In this document: positions 15,636 to 24,593 of the stretch, piece by piece
Numbering within the stretch: position 1 is the first letter of the stretch
Layout of the letters: the number at the start of each line of letters is the position of its first letter
Source of the DNA: Actinoplanes campanulatus
GTDB lineage: Bacteria; Actinomycetota; Actinomycetes; Mycobacteriales; Micromonosporaceae
Length of the DNA: 64,000 nucleotides
Assembly (NCBI RefSeq): GCF_014647795.1
Contig: NZ_BMPW01000008.1
Location: 186,001 to 250,000, forward strand
Direction: 5' to 3'
Program-made: the position numbers and the translations under genes
The notes under the pieces: model-generated
Told to the model about the DNA's origin: nothing
What the model saw: only the letters and a program-made list of their open reading frames with translations
The model's database searches: none

Positions 15636-17405
15636 ATGAGTTCTGACCCGGGCGAACTGGTCGACATGGCCTGGGATCCGATCACTCGGATCGTCGGCAG
15701 CCTCGGCATCTACACGAAGATCGACTTCAATCAGCGGGTGGTGGCCGAGTGCCGCTCGACCAGCTCGATCTTCCGCGGCTACTCGGTCTTCATGAAGGGC
15801 AAGGACCCCCGCGACGCGCACTTCATCACCAGCCGGATCTGCGGGATCTGCGGCGACAACCACGCCACCTGCTCCTGCTACGCGCAGAACATGGCCTATG
15901 GAGTGAAGCCGCCGGCGCTGGCCGAGTGGATCGTCAACCTGGGCGAGGCGGCCGAGTTCATGTTCGACCACAACATCTTCCAGGAGAATCTGGTCGGGGT
16001 GGACTACTGCGAGCGGATGGTCGCCGAGACCAACCCGGGCGTGCTGGAACTGGCCAACCGGACCGCGGCGCCGCACGCCGGCGAGCACGGCTTCCGCACG
16101 GTCGGCGACATCATGCGCTCGCTGAACCCGTTCACCGGCGAGTTCTACCGGGAGGCGCTCCAGGTCAGCCGCCTGACCCGGGAGATGTTCTGCCTGATGG
16201 AGGGCCGCCACCCGCATCCGTCCACGTTGTTCCCCGGCGGGGTCGGCACGCAGGCGAGCAGCCAGCTGATCACCGACTACCTGACCCGGCTGATGCGCTA
16301 CGTCGAGTTCATGAAGAGGTCCGTGCCGATGCACGACGACCTGTTCGACTTCTTCTACACGGCGCTGCCCGGCTACGAGCACGTCGGCGAGCGCCGGGTG
16401 CTGCTGGCCTGCTGGGGATCGTTTCAAGATCCAGAACACTGCGATTTCCGGTACGCCGACATGGCCGCGTGGGGACGGAGGATGTTCGTCACGCCCGGCA
16501 TCGTGGTCGACGGAAAACTGGTCACCACCGACCTCGTGAAGATCAACCTGGGGATCCGGATCCTGCTCGGCTCGTCGTACTACGACGACTGGGAGGACCA
16601 GGAGATGTTCGTGACGGCCGACCCCCTGGGAAATCCGGTGGACCGCCGCCACCCGTGGAACCAGCACACCATCCCGCGCCCGCAGAAACGCGACCTGGAC
16701 GGAAAGTACAGCTGGGTGATGTCGCCGCGCTGGTTCAACGGCAGGGACTATCTGGCCCTCGACACCGGCGGCGGCCCGCTGGCCCGGCTCTGGAGCACCG
16801 CGCTGGCCGGGACCGTCGACTTCGGCTACGTGCGCGCCACCGGCGACGGCGTCCGGATCAGCCTGCCCAAGACCGCGCTGAAAGGGCCGGTCGAGTTCGA
16901 GTGGCGGATCCCCCGCTGGAGCAACACCCTGGAACGCAACCGGGCCAGAACCTACTTCCAGGCGTACGCGGCCGCCTGCGCCCTGCACTTCGCGGAGCGG
17001 GCGCTCGCCGAGATCCGGGCCGGCCGGACCCGCACCTGGGAGCCCTACGAGGTGCCCGACGAGGGGATCGGCTGCGGCTTCTCCGAGGCGGTGCGCGGCG
17101 CCCTGTCGCACCACATGGTCATCCGGGACGGGCGGATCGCCAACTACCACCCCTACCCGCCCACCCCGTGGAACGGCAGCCCCCGCGACAGCTTCGGCAC
17201 CCCCGGCCCCTACGAGGACGCCGTCCAGGGCCAGCCGATCTTCGAGGAGAACGGCCGCGACGACTTCAAAGGCATCGACATCATGCGTACGGTCCGCAGC
17301 TTCGACCCCTGCCTGCCCTGCGGCGTGCACATGTACCTGGGCGGCGGAAAGAAGATCGAGGTGCTGCACTCCCCCACCCAGTCCGCCGGGGCGGGTATGT
17401 CATGA
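15636..17405 (+). CDS. [NiFe] hydrogenase large subunit, actinobacterial (group 1h-like) type
   Basis: This 589-aa catalytic subunit holds the NiFe(CN)2CO active site. The N-terminal L1 motif RICGICGDNHATC provides C69 and C72, and the C-terminal L2 motif DPCLPCGVH (557-565) provides C559 and C562. Twenty-four residues follow H565 and should be removed by the endopeptidase encoded at 18628 after nickel insertion. The sequence fits the high-affinity H2-oxidising enzymes linked to survival during starvation or spore dormancy. ATG 15636 follows GAGAGGCGAC. The next gene overlaps its stop (ATGA), and the maturation genes continue downstream. Confidence 0.93.
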   Translation: MSSDPGELVDMAWDPITRIVGSLGIYTKIDFNQRVVAECRSTSSIFRGYSVFMKGKDPRDAHFITSRICGICGDNHATCSCYAQNMAYGVKPPALAEWIVNLGEAAEFMFDHNIFQENLVGVDYCERMVAETNPGVLELANRTAAPHAGEHGFRTVGDIMRSLNPFTGEFYREALQVSRLTREMFCLMEGRHPHPSTLFPGGVGTQASSQLITDYLTRLMRYVEFMKRSVPMHDDLFDFFYTALPGYEHVGERRVLLACWGSFQDPEHCDFRYADMAAWGRRMFVTPGIVVDGKLVTTDLVKINLGIRILLGSSYYDDWEDQEMFVTADPLGNPVDRRHPWNQHTIPRPQKRDLDGKYSWVMSPRWFNGRDYLALDTGGGPLARLWSTALAGTVDFGYVRATGDGVRISLPKTALKGPVEFEWRIPRWSNTLERNRARTYFQAYAAACALHFAERALAEIRAGRTRTWEPYEVPDEGIGCGFSEAVRGALSHHMVIRDGRIANYHPYPPTPWNGSPRDSFGTPGPYEDAVQGQPIFEENGRDDFKGIDIMRTVRSFDPCLPCGVHMYLGGGKKIEVLHSPTQSAGAGMS

Positions 17406-18631
17406 GCCTCGACAGCGTCCGCGCCGTCGCCGACACCGTCCTCTACGAGGGCTACCTGCTCTACCCGTACCGGGCGGGGGCCGCCAAGAACCGCTCCCGC
17501 TGGCAGTTCGGGGTGCTCGGGCCGCCACACGCCGTGCCGGCCGCGTTCGCCGAACCGCCGGAGATGTCGATGCAGTGCCTGCTCACCCCGGACGGGGCCG
17601 GCTGGATCACGGTCCGCCTGCGGTTCCTCCAGCTCCAGTCCCGTGAGGTGCAGCGGCGCCGCGGCGACGACCACGAACCGGCCGAACGCCTCCGGGTCGG
17701 CGGCACCACCCTGCTGAGCTGGGACGAGGCCGTGGAACGGGAGATCACCCTGCCGGACCTGCCGGTGCACGGCGACGCCGAGTTCCCGGTGAGTGTGCCC
17801 GGCGGCGAGGACGTCGAACCGGTCCACGACGGCGACGGGCGGCCGGTGGGGCGGGTGGTCCGCCGCCGGTGGCCGCTGACCGCCCGCGTCCGCACCTCGG
17901 CACAGGCCGACGACGGGCTGCTGCGGCTCACCGTCTCCGTCACGAACGAGCACGCGGAGCGCGTACCGGAAAGGGAAAGCGCGACCCGGCACTCGCTGAT
18001 CGCCGCGCACCTGATGGTGGAGGCACACGATGCGGAGTTCGTGTCGGTGCGCGAGCCGATCCCGGCGGCGCGCCGCTGCCGGCAGGACCGCTGCTGGCCG
18101 GTGCTGGCCGGACCGCCCGGGGAGACCCGGCTGCTGCTCGGCGCCCCGATCATCCTGTACGACCATCCGCGCCTGGCCGAGCGCAGTCCCGGCGACCTGT
18201 TCGACGGATGTGAGATCGACGAGCTGCTGACGATGAGGGTGCGAACCATGACCGACCACGAGAAGGCCGAGGCCCGCGCCACCGACCCGCGCGCCGCCGC
18301 GATCGTCGACCGCTGCGACGCACTCGACGACGACGCGCTGCTCAGCCTGCACGGCACCCGCATCGACGCCGAAGCGAATACGCACGGCACCCGCATCGAC
18401 GCCCGGACGATCACGCACGGCACCCTGGTCCGGCTGCGCCCGGCCCGCCGCGCCGACGCACAGGACCTGTTCCTGGCCGGGCGGATCGCCCTGGTCAACG
18501 AGGTGATCACGGACGTCGACGGCGGCACCCACGTGGCCGTCGTCCTGCTCGACGACCCGGCCGCCGACCTGCACGACGGCTACGGCCGCTACCTGTACTT
18601 CGCCCCGGACGAGCTGGAGCCGGTGTCGTGA
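17402..18631 (+). CDS. Conserved accessory protein of the hydrogenase operon, unknown function
   Basis: A 409-aa soluble protein without membrane segments or a motif I can assign. It overlaps the large subunit stop by 4 bp and the protease gene start by 4 bp, so it is tightly coupled to both and probably needed for hydrogenase assembly or function. The middle has WPLTARVRTSAQADDGLLRL and a beta-rich region. Two Cys (RRCRQDRCW) lie near residue 225. A short direct repeat (HGTRIDAEANT, HGTRIDARTIT, then HGTLVRL) occurs around residues 315-340. Proteins of this kind appear between the large subunit and protease genes in actinobacterial hydrogenase loci, as far as I recall. Confidence 0.75.
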   Translation: MSLDSVRAVADTVLYEGYLLYPYRAGAAKNRSRWQFGVLGPPHAVPAAFAEPPEMSMQCLLTPDGAGWITVRLRFLQLQSREVQRRRGDDHEPAERLRVGGTTLLSWDEAVEREITLPDLPVHGDAEFPVSVPGGEDVEPVHDGDGRPVGRVVRRRWPLTARVRTSAQADDGLLRLTVSVTNEHAERVPERESATRHSLIAAHLMVEAHDAEFVSVREPIPAARRCRQDRCWPVLAGPPGETRLLLGAPIILYDHPRLAERSPGDLFDGCEIDELLTMRVRTMTDHEKAEARATDPRAAAIVDRCDALDDDALLSLHGTRIDAEANTHGTRIDARTITHGTLVRLRPARRADAQDLFLAGRIALVNEVITDVDGGTHVAVVLLDDPAADLHDGYGRYLYFAPDELEPVS

Positions 18632-19080
18632 TCCTGATCGCCGGCATCGGCAACGTGTTCCTGGGCGACGACGGGTTCGGGCCGGAGGTGGCGCGGCGGC
18701 TGGCCGCCGGTCCGCTGCCGGACGGGGTGCGCGCCGCCGACTACGGCATCCGTGGCCTGCACCTGGCACACGACGTCGACGGCCACGACACGCTGATCCT
18801 CGTCGACGCCCTGCCCCCGGGCGTTCCGGGCGCCGTCGAGGTCCTCGAAGTGGACCCGGCCGACGTCGGCACGGGCGGCTTCGACGGCCACGCCATGGAC
18901 CCGCTCGCCGTGCTGGCCGCGGTGGCCCGGCTCGGCGTCGCCCTGCCCCGCACCTACGTGGTGGGTTGCCGGGTCGTCACCGTCGACGAGCGCATCGGCC
19001 TCTCCGCCCCGGTCGCCGCCGCCGTCCCCGAGGCCGTCGCCACGGTCCGCGCCCTGATCAGCACACCGGCACGGGGGTGA
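18628..19080 (+). CDS. Hydrogenase maturation endopeptidase (HyaD/HupD family)
   Basis: This 150-aa peptidase family M52 protein cleaves the C-terminal tail of the large subunit after nickel insertion. The N-terminal motif GIGNVFLGDDGFGPEVARRL carries the first nickel-sensing Asp/Glu residue. LILVDALPPG provides the second Asp, and a conserved His follows (FDGHAMDP). The length matches the family. GTG 18628 overlaps the preceding stop (GTGA). The next maturation gene begins 6 bp after its stop. Confidence 0.9.
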   Translation: MILIAGIGNVFLGDDGFGPEVARRLAAGPLPDGVRAADYGIRGLHLAHDVDGHDTLILVDALPPGVPGAVEVLEVDPADVGTGGFDGHAMDPLAVLAAVARLGVALPRTYVVGCRVVTVDERIGLSAPVAAAVPEAVATVRALISTPARG

Positions 19081-19085
19081 CCGGG

Positions 19086-21560
19086 GTGTGTCTCGGGATC
19101 CCCGGGCGGGTGGTGGAGATCCTGCCGGGAGTAGAGGGGCAGCTGGCCAGCGTGGACGTGATCGGGGCGCGCCGGCCGGTCAACATCGGCATGCTGGAGA
19201 CGCCGCCGGAGCCCGGCGACTGGGTGCTGATCCATCTCGGGTTCGCCGTGGAGATCATCGACGCGGAGCGGGCCGGGCAGGCGCTGCGCGGCCTGGAGCT
19301 GGCCGGGCAGGCCCGGACGGTCCGCCGCCGGTTCGCGGTGTCCGGGCTGGTGCAGGGCGTCGGGTTCCGGCCGTTCGCATACACCACGGCCACCCGGCTG
19401 GGCCTGGCCGGATCGGTGACGAACACCGCCGACGGGGTGGCCGTCGAGGTGGAGGGCTGCCCGGACGCGGTCCACGAGTACGGCGTGCGGCTGCGCGAGG
19501 GCCCACCGCTCGCCGTGATCACCGCGGTCGAGGAGCTGGAGCAGGAGGTCCGCGGCACCTCCGGGTTCCGGATCGAGGCGTCCACGTGCGGCCCGGCCCG
19601 CACCCTGGCCGCGCCGGACGTGGCGATCTGCGACGACTGCCTCGGCGAGCTGCGTGATCCGGACGGGCGGCGCCACCGGCACCCGTTCATCAGTTGCGTC
19701 AACTGCGGGCCCCGCTACACGATCATCACGGGGCTGCCCTATGACCGGGCGGCCACCACGATGGCCCGCTTCCCGATGTGCGAGCGGTGCCGGGCCGAGT
19801 ACGAGGATCCGGCCGACCGGCGGTTCCACGCCCAGCCGATCGCCTGCCACGACTGCGGCCCCCGCCTGGAACTGATCCCCGGGCCGATGACCGGCGCCGG
19901 CGCCCTGTCCGGGGCCCGCGCGCTGCTGGCCGCCGGGCGGATCGTGGCGGTCAAGGGGCTCGGCGGCTACCACCTGGTGTGCGACGCCCGCAACGCGGAC
20001 ACGGTCGCCGAACTGCGCAGGCGCAAACGGCGGGGCGGGAAACCGTTCGCCGTGATGGTGGCGGGCGCGCTCACGGCGTACAAGATCGGGGTTTTCACCG
20101 ACCGCGACCGTGACCTGCTCGCCGGAGCCCGCCGCCCGATCGTGCTGGTCCCGCGCAGGCCCGGCGACGGGCTCGCCGGCCAGGTGTCGCCGGACAGCCC
20201 GGACGTCGGTGTGATGCTGCCCCACACGCCGCTGCACGTGCTGCTGTTCGGGTTGCCGGGCGACCCGCCGGGCCCGGACGTGCTCGTGATGACCTCGGGA
20301 AACGTGGCCGGCGAGCCGATCGTGACCGACGACGCGGAGGCGCTGCGGCGGCTCGCCGGGCTGGCCGACGCGTGGCTGCGGCACGACCGGGAGATCCGGG
20401 TGCCGTGCGACGACTCGGTGGTGCGCGGCGACGTGATCCTGCGGCGGGCCCGCGGTTACGCGCCGATGCCGGTGACGCTGCCGTTCCCGGTCGGGCCGTC
20501 GCTGGCGGCCGGAGCCGACGCGAAGAACACGTGCGCGGTCGCCTCCGGACGGTCGGCGTGGGTGAGCCAGCACATCGGCGACATGGACGATCTGTCCACT
20601 GTCGAGGCTCTGCACACCCTCGCGGCGCATCTCGGTGAGATCACCGGGATCGAGCCGGAGTCACTGGTCACCGATCAGCATCCGGGCTACCGGTCGGGAT
20701 GCTGGGCGCGGGCCAACGCGGGCGGCCGCCCGGTGCGGACCGTGCAGCACCATCACGCGCACATCGCCGCGGTGATGGCCGAACACGGTCTCGGCGCGGA
20801 CGAGCGGGTCATCGGGATCGCGTTCGACGGGACCGGCTACGGCACCGATCGCGCGATCTGGGGTGGCGAGATCCTCATCGCGGGCTATGCCGGCTTCGAG
20901 CGGGCCGGGCACCTCGGTTACGTTCCGCTGGCCGGTGGGGACGCGAGCGTACGCCGTACCTACCGGATGGCCCTGTCGCACCTGCGGTCGGCCGGGGTGC
21001 CGTGGGATCCGGCGCTGCCCCCGGTGGCCGCCTGCCCGGAGGCGGAACGGGAGATCCTCGCCCATCAGCTGCGTACCGGGCTGGCGTGTGTGCCGACGTC
21101 CAGTGTGGGGCGGCTGTTCGACGCGGTGGCGGCGATCGCCGGGGTGCGGCAGAACGTGACGTACGAGGGCGAGGCGGCCCTGGTCCTGGAGGGGCTCAGC
21201 CGGGATTCGTGCGGTACGGCGTACCCCTGGAAGATCGACGAGGCGGGCGCCGCCGATCCCGGCCCGCTGATCCGCGCGGTCGCGTCCGACGTGCTGGCCG
21301 GGGTGCCGGCCGCCCTGATCGGCGCCCGGTTCCACGCCGCCGTGATCGACCTGATCGTCACCCAGGCGCAGCGCTGCCGGGAGCGGACCGGCCTCGGCGT
21401 GGCGGCGCTCGGCGGCGGCGTCTTCCAGAACACGATTCTGCTCACCGGCGCGGTCCGTGAGCTGCGCGACCGCGGCTTCACCGTGCTGTGGCCCCGGCTG
21501 CTGCCGCCGAACGACGGTGGCATCGCCCTGGGCCAGCTGGCCGTCGCGGGCGCCCGCTGA
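19086..21560 (+). CDS. hypF: HypC-HypF fusion: Fe(CN)2CO chaperone plus carbamoyltransferase
   Basis: The 824-aa frame joins two maturation factors. Residues 1-78 are HypC-like (MCLGIPGRVVEI, DWVLIHLGFAVEIID) with the essential Cys directly after the initiator. The rest is HypF: an acylphosphatase domain (VQGVGFRPFAY, about 88-98), two zinc fingers (CDDCLGELRD, CVNCGPRY and CERCRAEYEDP, CHDCGPR), a YrdC-like domain (AVKGLGGYHLVCDA) and a Kae1-like carbamoyl-transfer domain (VQHHHAHIAAV). HypF makes the cyanide precursor, and HypC carries the iron centre with HypD. The second GTG (19086) was chosen because it places Cys at position 2; GTG 19077 would overlap the protease stop. No stop separates the two parts. 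A free-standing hypC follows. Confidence 0.92.
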   Translation: MCLGIPGRVVEILPGVEGQLASVDVIGARRPVNIGMLETPPEPGDWVLIHLGFAVEIIDAERAGQALRGLELAGQARTVRRRFAVSGLVQGVGFRPFAYTTATRLGLAGSVTNTADGVAVEVEGCPDAVHEYGVRLREGPPLAVITAVEELEQEVRGTSGFRIEASTCGPARTLAAPDVAICDDCLGELRDPDGRRHRHPFISCVNCGPRYTIITGLPYDRAATTMARFPMCERCRAEYEDPADRRFHAQPIACHDCGPRLELIPGPMTGAGALSGARALLAAGRIVAVKGLGGYHLVCDARNADTVAELRRRKRRGGKPFAVMVAGALTAYKIGVFTDRDRDLLAGARRPIVLVPRRPGDGLAGQVSPDSPDVGVMLPHTPLHVLLFGLPGDPPGPDVLVMTSGNVAGEPIVTDDAEALRRLAGLADAWLRHDREIRVPCDDSVVRGDVILRRARGYAPMPVTLPFPVGPSLAAGADAKNTCAVASGRSAWVSQHIGDMDDLSTVEALHTLAAHLGEITGIEPESLVTDQHPGYRSGCWARANAGGRPVRTVQHHHAHIAAVMAEHGLGADERVIGIAFDGTGYGTDRAIWGGEILIAGYAGFERAGHLGYVPLAGGDASVRRTYRMALSHLRSAGVPWDPALPPVAACPEAEREILAHQLRTGLACVPTSSVGRLFDAVAAIAGVRQNVTYEGEAALVLEGLSRDSCGTAYPWKIDEAGAADPGPLIRAVASDVLAGVPAALIGARFHAAVIDLIVTQAQRCRERTGLGVAALGGGVFQNTILLTGAVRELRDRGFTVLWPRLLPPNDGGIALGQLAVAGAR

Positions 21561-21811
21561 TGTGCCTCGCGGTGCCCGGGCGGGTGGTCCGCGTGAGCGT
21601 GGTCGACGGCACGCCGATGGCCGAGGTCGACTTCGGCGGCGTGCGCAAGGACGTGTGCCTGCAGTACGTGCCGGACGCGGCGCCCGGCGAATACCTGATC
21701 GTGCACGTCGGTTTCGCCATCCAACGGCTCGACGAGGAGTCGGCGCGCCGCACCCTCGACGAGTTCACCCGGCTGGGCCTGCTGGAAGAGGAGTTCGGTG
21801 AAGTACCTTGA
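21560..21811 (+). CDS. hypC: Hydrogenase assembly chaperone HypC
   Basis: This 83-aa HypC protein starts [10 protein letters not shown], with the conserved Cys2 that binds the iron fragment together with HypD, and continues with [16 protein letters not shown]. The ATG overlaps the HypF stop (TGATG), and its 3' end overlaps hypD by 14 bp. It is the second HypC domain of the locus, the first being fused to HypF. One may serve the HypD complex and the other the large subunit, which is inference. Confidence 0.93.
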   Translation: MCLAVPGRVVRVSVVDGTPMAEVDFGGVRKDVCLQYVPDAAPGEYLIVHVGFAIQRLDEESARRTLDEFTRLGLLEEEFGEVP

Positions 21812-22889
21812 CGAGTTCAGCGACCCGGACCTGGCCCGCAGCCTGCTGCGGCAGATCCACGCCGCGACCACCCGGCCGTGGGCGCTCATGGAGGTGTGCG
21901 GCGGGCAGACCCACTCGATCATCCGGCACGGCATCGACCAGCTGCTGCCGGACGGCGTCGAGATGATCCACGGGCCGGGCTGCCCGGTCTGCGTCACCCC
22001 GCTGTCGGTGATCGACAAGGCGCTGGCCATCGCCGCCCGGCCGGGGGTGATCTTCTGCTCGTTCGGCGACATGCTGCGGGTGCCGGGCAGCGGGCGGGAC
22101 CTGTTCGAGGTACGGAGCGCGGGCGCCGACGTCCGGGTCGTCTACTCGCCGCTGGACGCGCTCGGCATCGCCCGCGACAACCCGGACCGTGAGGTGGTGT
22201 TCTTCGGCATCGGGTTCGAGACGACCGCCCCGGCCAACGCGCTCACCGTGCACCAGGCGCGCCGGCTCGGGATCCGCAACTTCTCGCTGCTGGTGTCGCA
22301 CGTGCTGGTGCCGCCCGCCATCTCGGCGATCATGGAGTCGCCGCGGTGCCGGGTGCAGGGGTTCCTGGCGGCCGGACACGTGTGCAGCGTGATGGGCACG
22401 TCCGAGTATCCGTCGCTGTCGCAGAAGTACGGCGTGCCGATCGTGGTCACCGGGTTCGAGCCGCTCGACGTGCTGGAGGGCATCCGGCAGGCGATCGTCC
22501 AGCTCGAACAGGGCCGCCACGAGACCCGCAACGCATACCCGCGGGCGGTCCCCGAGACCGGGAACCCGGTGGCCCGCCAGATGCTCGCCGATGTCTTCGA
22601 GGTGACCGACCGGGCGTGGCGGGGCATCGGCACGATCCCGGGCAGCGGCTGGCGGCTCACCGACCGGTACCGGGACTTCGACGCCGAGCACCGGTTCGAC
22701 GTGACCGGGGTGCATGCCGCCGAATCGGCGCTGTGCCGGTCCGGGGAGGTGCTCCAGGGGCTGATCAAACCGCACGAGTGCGCGGCGTTCGGCCGGGTGT
22801 GCACGCCGCGGCAGCCGCTCGGCGCGACCATGGTGTCGTCCGAGGGGGCCTGCGCGGCGTACTACACGTACCGGAGGGTCGCCGGATGA
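21798..22889 (+). CDS. hypD: Hydrogenase formation protein HypD
   Basis: HypD (363 aa) is the iron-sulfur scaffold on which the Fe(CN)2CO unit is built, with HypC. Conserved elements are present: [26 protein letters not shown] with the two redox Cys, [11 protein letters not shown], and Cys residues in the C-terminal part ([29 protein letters not shown]) that bind the [4Fe-4S] cluster. GTG 21798 was chosen to match the family start KYLDEF; it lies inside the end of hypC. The stop overlaps the hypE start (ATGA). Confidence 0.95.
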   Translation: MKYLDEFSDPDLARSLLRQIHAATTRPWALMEVCGGQTHSIIRHGIDQLLPDGVEMIHGPGCPVCVTPLSVIDKALAIAARPGVIFCSFGDMLRVPGSGRDLFEVRSAGADVRVVYSPLDALGIARDNPDREVVFFGIGFETTAPANALTVHQARRLGIRNFSLLVSHVLVPPAISAIMESPRCRVQGFLAAGHVCSVMGTSEYPSLSQKYGVPIVVTGFEPLDVLEGIRQAIVQLEQGRHETRNAYPRAVPETGNPVARQMLADVFEVTDRAWRGIGTIPGSGWRLTDRYRDFDAEHRFDVTGVHAAESALCRSGEVLQGLIKPHECAAFGRVCTPRQPLGATMVSSEGACAAYYTYRRVAG

Positions 22890-23935
22890 TCGACTTCGAG
22901 GGCTGGTCCTGCCCGGCGCCGCTGCGCGACACCCCCCACGTGGTCGCCGGGCACGGCGGCGGGGGCGCGATGTCCGCGGAACTCGTCCGGCATCTGATCG
23001 TCCCGGGGTACGGCGACGCCGGCGGCACCGCCGACCGGGACTGCGCGGTCGTCGAGGCGGGCGGGGCGCGACTGGCGTTCACCACCGACGCGTACGTGGT
23101 CCAGCCGATGTTCTTCCCCGGCGGCTCGATCGGCGACCTGGCCGTCAACGGCACCGTCAACGACCTGGCGATGGCCGGAGCCACCCCGCTCTACCTGTCG
23201 GCGGCGTTCATCCTCGAGGAGGGCACGCCGCTCGCCGACCTCGGCCGGATCACGGCGGCCATGGGCGCGGCGGCCACCGCGGCCGGGGTACGGCTGGTCA
23301 CCGGCGACACCAAGGTGGTCGGCCACGGCAACGGCGACGGGGTGTACCTGACCACCAGCGGGGTGGGTGTCGTGGCGGACGGGGTGGAGATCGAGCCGCG
23401 CCGCGCCACGGTCGGCGACGCCGTGCTCGTCAGCGGGGATCTCGGCCGGCACGGGGTGGCGGTGCTCAGCTGCCGGGAGGGCCTGGAGTTCGGGACCACG
23501 GTGGCCAGCGACACGGCGCCGCTGCACGGGCTGGTCGCCGCCATGCTGGCCACCGGCGCCGACCTGCACGTGCTGCGCGATCCGACCCGGGGTGGGCTGG
23601 CCGCGGCGCTCAACGAGATCGCGGCCACCGCGCGGGTCGGGGTGGAGCTGACCGAACGGGACCTGCCGGTGCCCGACGGGGTGGCCGACGCCTGCCATCT
23701 GCTCGGCCTCGACCCGTTGCAGGTCGCCAACGAGGGGCGGCTGGTGGCGTTCGTCGATGCGGATCAGGCCGACGACGTGCTGGCGGCGATGCGGGCCCAC
23801 CCGTACGGGACGGGCGCCCGCCGGATCGGGACGTGCGTGGCCGACCATCCCGGGATGGTGGTGGCGCGGACCGCGCTGGGCGGCACCCGGGTGATCTCGA
23901 TGCCGATCGGCGAACAACTCCCCCGGATCTGCTGA
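22886..23935 (+). CDS. hypE: Hydrogenase maturation dehydratase HypE
   Basis: HypE (349 aa) converts the carbamoyl group supplied by HypF on its C-terminal Cys into cyanide in an ATP-dependent way. The C-terminus reads PRIC, which is diagnostic. The PurM-like ATP-binding fold is seen in [20 protein letters not shown] and [15 protein letters not shown] 22886 overlaps the hypD stop. With it, the set hypA, B, C, D, E and F is complete in this locus. Confidence 0.95.
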   Translation: MIDFEGWSCPAPLRDTPHVVAGHGGGGAMSAELVRHLIVPGYGDAGGTADRDCAVVEAGGARLAFTTDAYVVQPMFFPGGSIGDLAVNGTVNDLAMAGATPLYLSAAFILEEGTPLADLGRITAAMGAAATAAGVRLVTGDTKVVGHGNGDGVYLTTSGVGVVADGVEIEPRRATVGDAVLVSGDLGRHGVAVLSCREGLEFGTTVASDTAPLHGLVAAMLATGADLHVLRDPTRGGLAAALNEIAATARVGVELTERDLPVPDGVADACHLLGLDPLQVANEGRLVAFVDADQADDVLAAMRAHPYGTGARRIGTCVADHPGMVVARTALGGTRVISMPIGEQLPRIC

Positions 23936-23942
23936 CCTCATC

Positions 23943-24587
23943 ATGAGCGATGCCGGGGCTGCCCTGTTCGCCCGCTACGCGTTCCCACCGAACGAGCTCG
24001 GCTACTGCGGGCCGGACGGGGTGGCGCCGGCCGAGCTGGGACGGCGGGCCCGTGATTTCGAGGGCGCGTGGGCGTACCTCTGCTTCATCGCCTCCTCGGC
24101 GGGCATCGCCGACCCGCTCGACGAACGGGTGGTGGCGGCCTACTGGCTGGGCGGGACGCTGCTGGACCGGGTCGACGGCGACGCGCTGGCCGCGGTACTC
24201 CGCTCCCGGTTCGCCGGACAGTACCGCGGGTCGCGGGCCATGGCCCACCACAGCTTCCACGTCTTCGAGGTGTACCCGTGGCTGTCGCTGCTGCGCCGCA
24301 CCGGCAGCTCGCACGCGGTGTCGGTGCTGGACCGCTGCCGGATCCGCACCGGCACGGTCTTCTCCGTGCGGGGCTCCCGCGCGGTCGTCCACTCACCCGC
24401 CCTGGCGTGGCGGGACGGGACGCTGGCCGTCGGGGACTTCCGCAGCGAACAGGTGCGGTGGGAGCGGTCGCTGCTGCCGGAGCTGACCGTCGGCGACCGG
24501 GTCACCCTGCACTGGGACTGGGTCTGCGACGTGGTCACGCAGGCGGACGACGCCCGCCTGCGTGACCAGCTCCGGGGCTGGCTCTGA
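23943..24587 (+). CDS. Conserved protein at the end of the hyp operon (DUF6390-like)
   Basis: A 214-aa soluble protein that begins 7 bp after hypE and is probably in the same transcript. It has an alpha-helical, Trp- and aromatic-rich sequence (YAFPPNELGYCGP, AWAYLCFIASSAG, AHHSFHVFEVYPWLSLLRR). I associate this pattern with the DUF6390 family, which occurs beside actinobacterial hydrogenase genes, but I cannot confirm the family from sequence alone. No catalytic motif was recognised. A role in hydrogenase maturation or stability is inferred from position. It ends 6 bp from a convergent gene. Confidence 0.7.
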   Translation: MSDAGAALFARYAFPPNELGYCGPDGVAPAELGRRARDFEGAWAYLCFIASSAGIADPLDERVVAAYWLGGTLLDRVDGDALAAVLRSRFAGQYRGSRAMAHHSFHVFEVYPWLSLLRRTGSSHAVSVLDRCRIRTGTVFSVRGSRAVVHSPALAWRDGTLAVGDFRSEQVRWERSLLPELTVGDRVTLHWDWVCDVVTQADDARLRDQLRGWL

Positions 24588-24593
24588 GCGCTC

